Assembly (NCBI GenBank): GCA_005518205.2
Contig: RFFC02000018.1
Coordinates: 78,129-142,128 of the forward strand
DNA from: Hormoscilla sp. GUM202
GTDB taxonomy: Bacteria > Cyanobacteriota > Cyanobacteriia > Cyanobacteriales > Desertifilaceae
Direction: 5' to 3'
Length of the DNA: 64,000 nucleotides
In this document: one piece after another, positions 62,401 through 64,000 of the stretch
How the letters are laid out: every line of letters begins with the position of its first letter
Position numbering within the stretch: position 1 is the stretch's first letter
Notes under the pieces: generated by a model
Databases searched by the model: none
Told to the model about the DNA's origin: nothing
The model's input: the letters and a program-made list of their open reading frames with translations, nothing else
Program-made: the position numbers and the translations under genes

Positions 62401-63461
62401 TCGGGCTGGAATTGAGTATATTGAAACTCCAGAGGCGGTAAACTCTTGCTTTGATACTGACCGTTTTCATAGCGATACCCGATCGCCTCTACCCCCGTCA
62501 AAAAAGTAATATTAGGATCTTCTCGATAATGGAAGCGAGTCCCGTGAACGAGTACCGGTGTACCATCGTTCAATTCCTGAAAACTGTGAAACATTAAAAT
62601 GTTACGGCACAGTCGATGGGTACGAATTTCAAACCCCGCATGATAGGTAGAGAAGGGGTCTAGTCGGTTTTTCCATTCCCCAACCGGTTCCCTATTACTT
62701 GGATCTAATATGTACTCCCCGTAGTCAAATATCACTTCAAAATGCCAGACAACGTTGCTAAGGTCATCTCCCGATCGCAACGGTCGGTCATTTCCATACT
62801 GAATCTTCTCTATATATTTATTTGCCGTTTGCGTCCGGTTCCCCTCGTAAATCTCCTGGGGAACCCCCTGGGTATTTTCTTGCTTATATGTATATACGAT
62901 ATAATTTCCTTTAGCATCAAAGCTTTCTTCTAGCAGCCACTCAAACACGTGATTTGCGTTTTCCGGGTCGCTAATTCTTGCTTGAGGCGTTTTCCCATAT
63001 CTACTGGTAATATTATCCCTACCGGTCACCTGCCAATATGATTCTCCCGTTCCTTTCTCGATCCACTGTTCTATCTTAGCAAACAACCCTTCCGTTCTGG
63101 GGCGATAAGTAATTACTCTGTGGTCGTCCAACTCCCGATCTCCAGTAGGAATCAAATCATCCGCATTCGATAGGATAAAAGTATCAGTACTGTCATATAA
63201 GGGCAGACCCTTCGACGTTTTCCGGGAAATCTTGGGGATAGAAAGGTCAAACCCCAAACCAAAAATCCCATTTCCCGCCCCAGAACTATAACCTACCGTT
63301 AGTTGCGGTTCAAACCCACGACAGGGGGAAGTCATCACTGGGATCGACATCCCGCTAGTTCCCGTGAACTCCGAAGGTTGAAACGTTTCCCCAATTCCCT
63401 GAATAGCCCCGCCACCTTTAGGCAAGGACAGTTTTGTTGTCTCTATCTTACTACTTTCCAT
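56430..63461 (-). CDS. TcB-TcC-like fusion: SpvB, RHS shell and cysteine-hydrolase-like C-terminal toxin
   Basis: 2343 residues; GGAG precedes the ATG. Domains: SpvB (about 15-320, LPKGGGAIQGIGETFQPSEF; NGIFGLGFDLSIPKISRKT), FG-GAP-like blades (LTDITGDGLLDLLRLEGDRV), TcdB middle regions (HWCYDFCQRIKPYLLNQIDN), RHS repeats (about 1250-2040) and the RHS core end (LYYYGARYYAPWLGRWMSCD, GLNLYGFVRGNP). The variable C-terminal domain (about 2076-2343) starts with a basic cluster (RKRK...DPKRIRL), then VGHAGLVIWGDD (His about 2201) and NCYNCVTFVDDLLSAGGL (Cys about 2296), a His-before-Cys order like permuted NlpC/P60-LRAT enzymes. A palindromic repeat inserted in frame adds TPNPSQEGNRRGNGGEMEGN near 1180. 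The cocoon would hold the toxin and dock on TcA. Confidence 0.9.
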   Translation of the reverse strand: MESSKIETTKLSLPKGGGAIQGIGETFQPSEFTGTSGMSIPVMTSPCRGFEPQLTVGYSSGAGNGIFGLGFDLSIPKISRKTSKGLPLYDSTDTFILSNADDLIPTGDRELDDHRVITYRPRTEGLFAKIEQWIEKGTGESYWQVTGRDNITSRYGKTPQARISDPENANHVFEWLLEESFDAKGNYIVYTYKQENTQGVPQEIYEGNRTQTANKYIEKIQYGNDRPLRSGDDLSNVVWHFEVIFDYGEYILDPSNREPVGEWKNRLDPFSTYHAGFEIRTHRLCRNILMFHSFQELNDGTPVLVHGTRFHYREDPNITFLTGVEAIGYRYENGQYQSKSLPPLEFQYTQFQPEGHEFEPFLEEDSRFLPGLISSEYQILDLYGEGIPGVLYNDGITTLYWEPAANGEGSNAVRYNPPQQPLSLPIAYGKTNNQQLIDLTGNGQLDLVLTTPNVSGYYEVKGDRSWQGFQTFPAFANEFMDPDNQLTDITGDGLLDLLRLEGDRVKVYPGKGKAGFGTPIIQHPEYDLPLEKKGDRREALRFADIFGTGRQHLVRIANGAVECWPSLGYGKFGKKVTLGNAPGFGEDFDVSRLFLADIDGSGTADILYVKSDRVLIWFNQSGNSFSETPLTIYLPSNWNNLDQISFADIFGNGTTCLVFSEEAPRPRHWCYDFCQRIKPYLLNQIDNNLGATTRVTYSNSTKFYLEDKENGCPWITNLPFPVQVIEKVESWDAISQTKLVSSYSYHHGYYDGVEREFFGFGRVERFDAETLSSDAQPYDVPPVLSKTWYHTGAWQGEESFSKQYEPEYFQGDSDAHQFPDSVFDANGQEPDSETWREAHRALKGMVLREELYGKDDSSQQENPYTVTQTNYRVKLIQPKGENKYGVYFVHPQESLTYDYERNPADPRMGHEFVLEVDEYGNVLGTCAVAYGRRPGEDRLPEQLSLKITYSADSFINKTENFYLLGVPQDNRSYEIKNLSLPAGQQYFAFADVKDHLEEVADGPDTPLLSWQRHYYWNPESEESFPLGQVSPQALPYRSEIVEFSPEQVEAAFEGALNKTDLDELLQTEGKYVLADDYWWNPGSTQAYNGADQFYWPQATTDPFGNATRYEYDTYTLLAVKVTDALNNETQVLTIDYHILQPQKMRDLNHNISEVLFDPLGMVIVTSYYGTEPTPNPSQEGNRRGNGGEMEGNVGFMNLEDYQRQDPPSTEDVITNPRTYLQQAASYFHYDLFSWKNDQIPVHAVNLVAEDYEADARVQRNITYSDGLGREVQTKMKVEAGEAFVVNPDGSIDTEITEDRWLASNRKVYNNKGNPVKEYEPYYIKGYQYVDNEELNQFGVSPTLFYDPLQRPIRVDTPKGFFTKVEFTPWQELHYDENDTVKDSDYYRENIENPDLDPAERQALEKAAVFYDTPLEQILDNLGRMVREIENNKTTTDGEVTKLTTYYELDITGNQLSSADPRLSATEIKNFQMTYSLTNEILKTISVDTGTHWQLNNVLGNPIYSRDSRNFEVKTQYDELQRPLQIQVRGGDGTTQLDQVVERLVYGESIEDAEDFNLRGQVYQHYDQAGLLQVDGYNLLGSPLATKRQLRQEYKEEANWDNIESDDLQPNSYPTEYSYDALGRVTAQTDADNNIYAPIYHESGRLNQIRVQHQEEATSTYVESIDYDPKGQRIKIVYGNGVTTDYEYEATTFRLTRILTQREHKILQDLNYTYDPVGNITQILDNAWETVFNNNQQVDPQSTYTYDALYRLLEATGREHPALTAEDERWGNPEDHWFVSLPNLNNGQAVQNYTRHYDYDDGGNLFRIRHHGATLRTRELVVSNRSNRAVENTSGSLTPEEVDDYFDANGNQTQLEGLRGITWNYRDNIASVTMVAREDASDDGEYYVYDSEGNRIRKVTERLGNGEAVTQIDETIYLGMLEIRQTRQNDTVTEERRSLRVMDDNCCLATKLRWTEGTPPRVSQNQVRYKLENHLSSAVMEVDDGGQIISYEEYFPYGGTSFVAGRSLAEVKLKQYRYSCKERDASTGLYYYGARYYAPWLGRWMSCDPAGTVDGLNLYGFVRGNPVIYKDIGGLAPSRKRKMEEPSESKSVDPKRIRLGEMFRYKKNLPVKERGNRKKYESHDAYLEKGNSDETTFRRLSELIQEGELVNIENLEEKLDIKEVDQKLSDEDINTITNLEDLQVSVILTSPKNKISKEVGHAGLVIWGDDRTNRQKQYVSVGIYDEGSTGEENIRIFGKAKEPNQLKYSERNNINFQTQSITAQKAEKILQRINELKGKNTSYNEFLGNRYKNCYNCVTFVDDLLSAGGLSGVLGKIAALATPNFYHASFLRWHHSHINNAKHT
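59887..59950. repeat. Intergenic-type repeat inserted in frame in the tcB-C gene
   Basis: CCCCTCCTGGGAGGGGTTAG with preceding TTCCCCTCCATTTCCCCTCC slippage units. The same CCCCTCCC/GGGAGGGG palindrome is common between cyanobacterial genes; here it encodes TPNPSQEGNR and a Gly/Asn-rich extension. Confidence 0.65.
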
Positions 63462-63672
63462 ACTAACAACTCCACCAACTTGCGTTTAACATTTTCCCCT
63501 TCCCTTTTTCCAGTTCCCTTTTGGTCCCAAATCGCCTTCTGTGACTTTTCCTCTCACCCTTTTACCACATTCTCTCTTGTCAACCCATCGGCACTTTTCA
63601 TCTTTTTACCGTTCTCCCGCTGACTCGCGAGCCTGACCGGCTATATACTTTTTCTTCTTATTCCCTTTCCCT

Positions 63673-63701
63673 ACTCTAACCCAACCTTCAACCACTGTCA
63701 A
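63673..63701 (-). promoter_or_regulatory. Candidate promoter of the tc operon, TTGACA-N17-TAGAGT
   Basis: Minus strand: TTGACA at 63696-63701, 17 bp, TAGAGT at 63673-63678, about 210 bp upstream of the tcB-C ATG. The -35, spacer length, -10 and flanks match the elements at 38435 and 38554 upstream of the other RHS toxin. No activator site was identified. Confidence 0.5.
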
Positions 63702-64000
63702 TAGCTTTTTCCCTTTTTTTCCTAAATTCTCTACTTTTTTCTCCGGCCCTCATAGCTAATTAACCTTTAATAGCCGGTCCACAGTTAGTATTACCCCCCA
63801 TTAAAGTGACTGACTCGCCTGTTACCTAGCAGAGCACACCCCACTTCCCCTTCTTAACAGTCATTCCCATAGACACCCACGGGGCCCATCTCACTTTTAT
63901 AATCTAGCCCCTGCACGCGGAGGGCCCCCTCCGCTCATCCTTCATATACCCCCACCCTAAAGGGTGAGGGCTTTAGGGTGAGGGCTCCTTTACACAACCC
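63702..64000. other. Region upstream of the tc operon with dispersed repeats
   Basis: Pyrimidine-rich; 63796-63832 resembles the second half of the 38406 repeat (CCCCCCATT...ACTCGCCTGTTACCTAGC). CACGCGGAGGGCCCCCTCCG is at 63914 and CACCCTAAAGGGTGAGGG with CTTTAGGGTGAGGG at 63953-63990, related to the repeats near 18006 and 19260. No gene. Confidence 0.55.

Overview
The window comes from a cyanobacterium, probably a filamentous Oscillatoriales-type strain. GCGATCGC (HIP1) octamers occur throughout, there is a form IB rbcL-rbcX-rbcS operon, an acyl-lipid desaturase of the DesA type, a carotenoid oxygenase and XisH/XisI genes. No tRNA, rRNA or CRISPR array was seen. The DNA is unusually worn: it holds many gene fragments, frameshifts, in-frame stops and dispersed palindromic repeats, some of them inside reading frames.

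Layout. 1-2134: three tandem Uma2-type nuclease genes. 2.3-2.7 kb: a 3' scrap of an ammonium transporter. 2.7-7.9 kb: an O-methyltransferase, a HAD-phosphatase/aminotransferase fusion and a kinase-like phosphotransferase behind a near-consensus promoter. 8-12 kb: a broken Uma2 gene, a carotenoid oxygenase with a frameshifted tail, xisI, truncated xisH and a decayed IS630-type element. 12-18 kb: a P-loop ATPase and two cyanobacterial conserved proteins. 18-23.3 kb: direct repeats, an RTX fragment, a TPR/glycosyltransferase-9-like gene and a tandemly duplicated, internally deleted Ser/Thr kinase. 23.3-27.1 kb: a glutamine-synthetase-like scrap, desA, a SRPBCC fragment and a DUF3179 gene. 27.9-29.7 kb: an AAA ATPase plus TOPRIM-like pair resembling split OLD-type defence modules. 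29.8-30.3 kb: a roughly 100-bp tandem repeat. 30.6-38 kb: an SpvB/FG-GAP/RHS/Hint polymorphic toxin split by one amber codon. 39-43 kb: panB and the RuBisCO operon. 43.8-46.5 kb: a toxin-antitoxin pair and a HEPN + ParA-like pair. 46.9-63.5 kb: an insecticidal-type Tc toxin complex made of a TcA-like protein and a TcB-TcC-like fusion.

The most striking content is the two large toxin loci. The TcA-like protein carries nine Kelch-like repeats and a LamG-like domain where receptor-binding modules would be expected. The TcB-C fusion ends in a domain with a His...Cys arrangement like permuted papain/NlpC enzymes, preceded by a nuclear-localisation-like basic cluster. The second RHS protein ends in a Hint domain followed by a short domain with caspase/CHAT-like SHG and CYSG motifs. 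Both loci share an upstream element containing TTGACA-N17-TAGAGT, suggesting common transcription. Two short 5' scraps resembling the TcA N-terminus lie between the tc genes, which suggests turnover of tcA paralogues.

All family assignments rest on motif recognition by eye; no database search was run.
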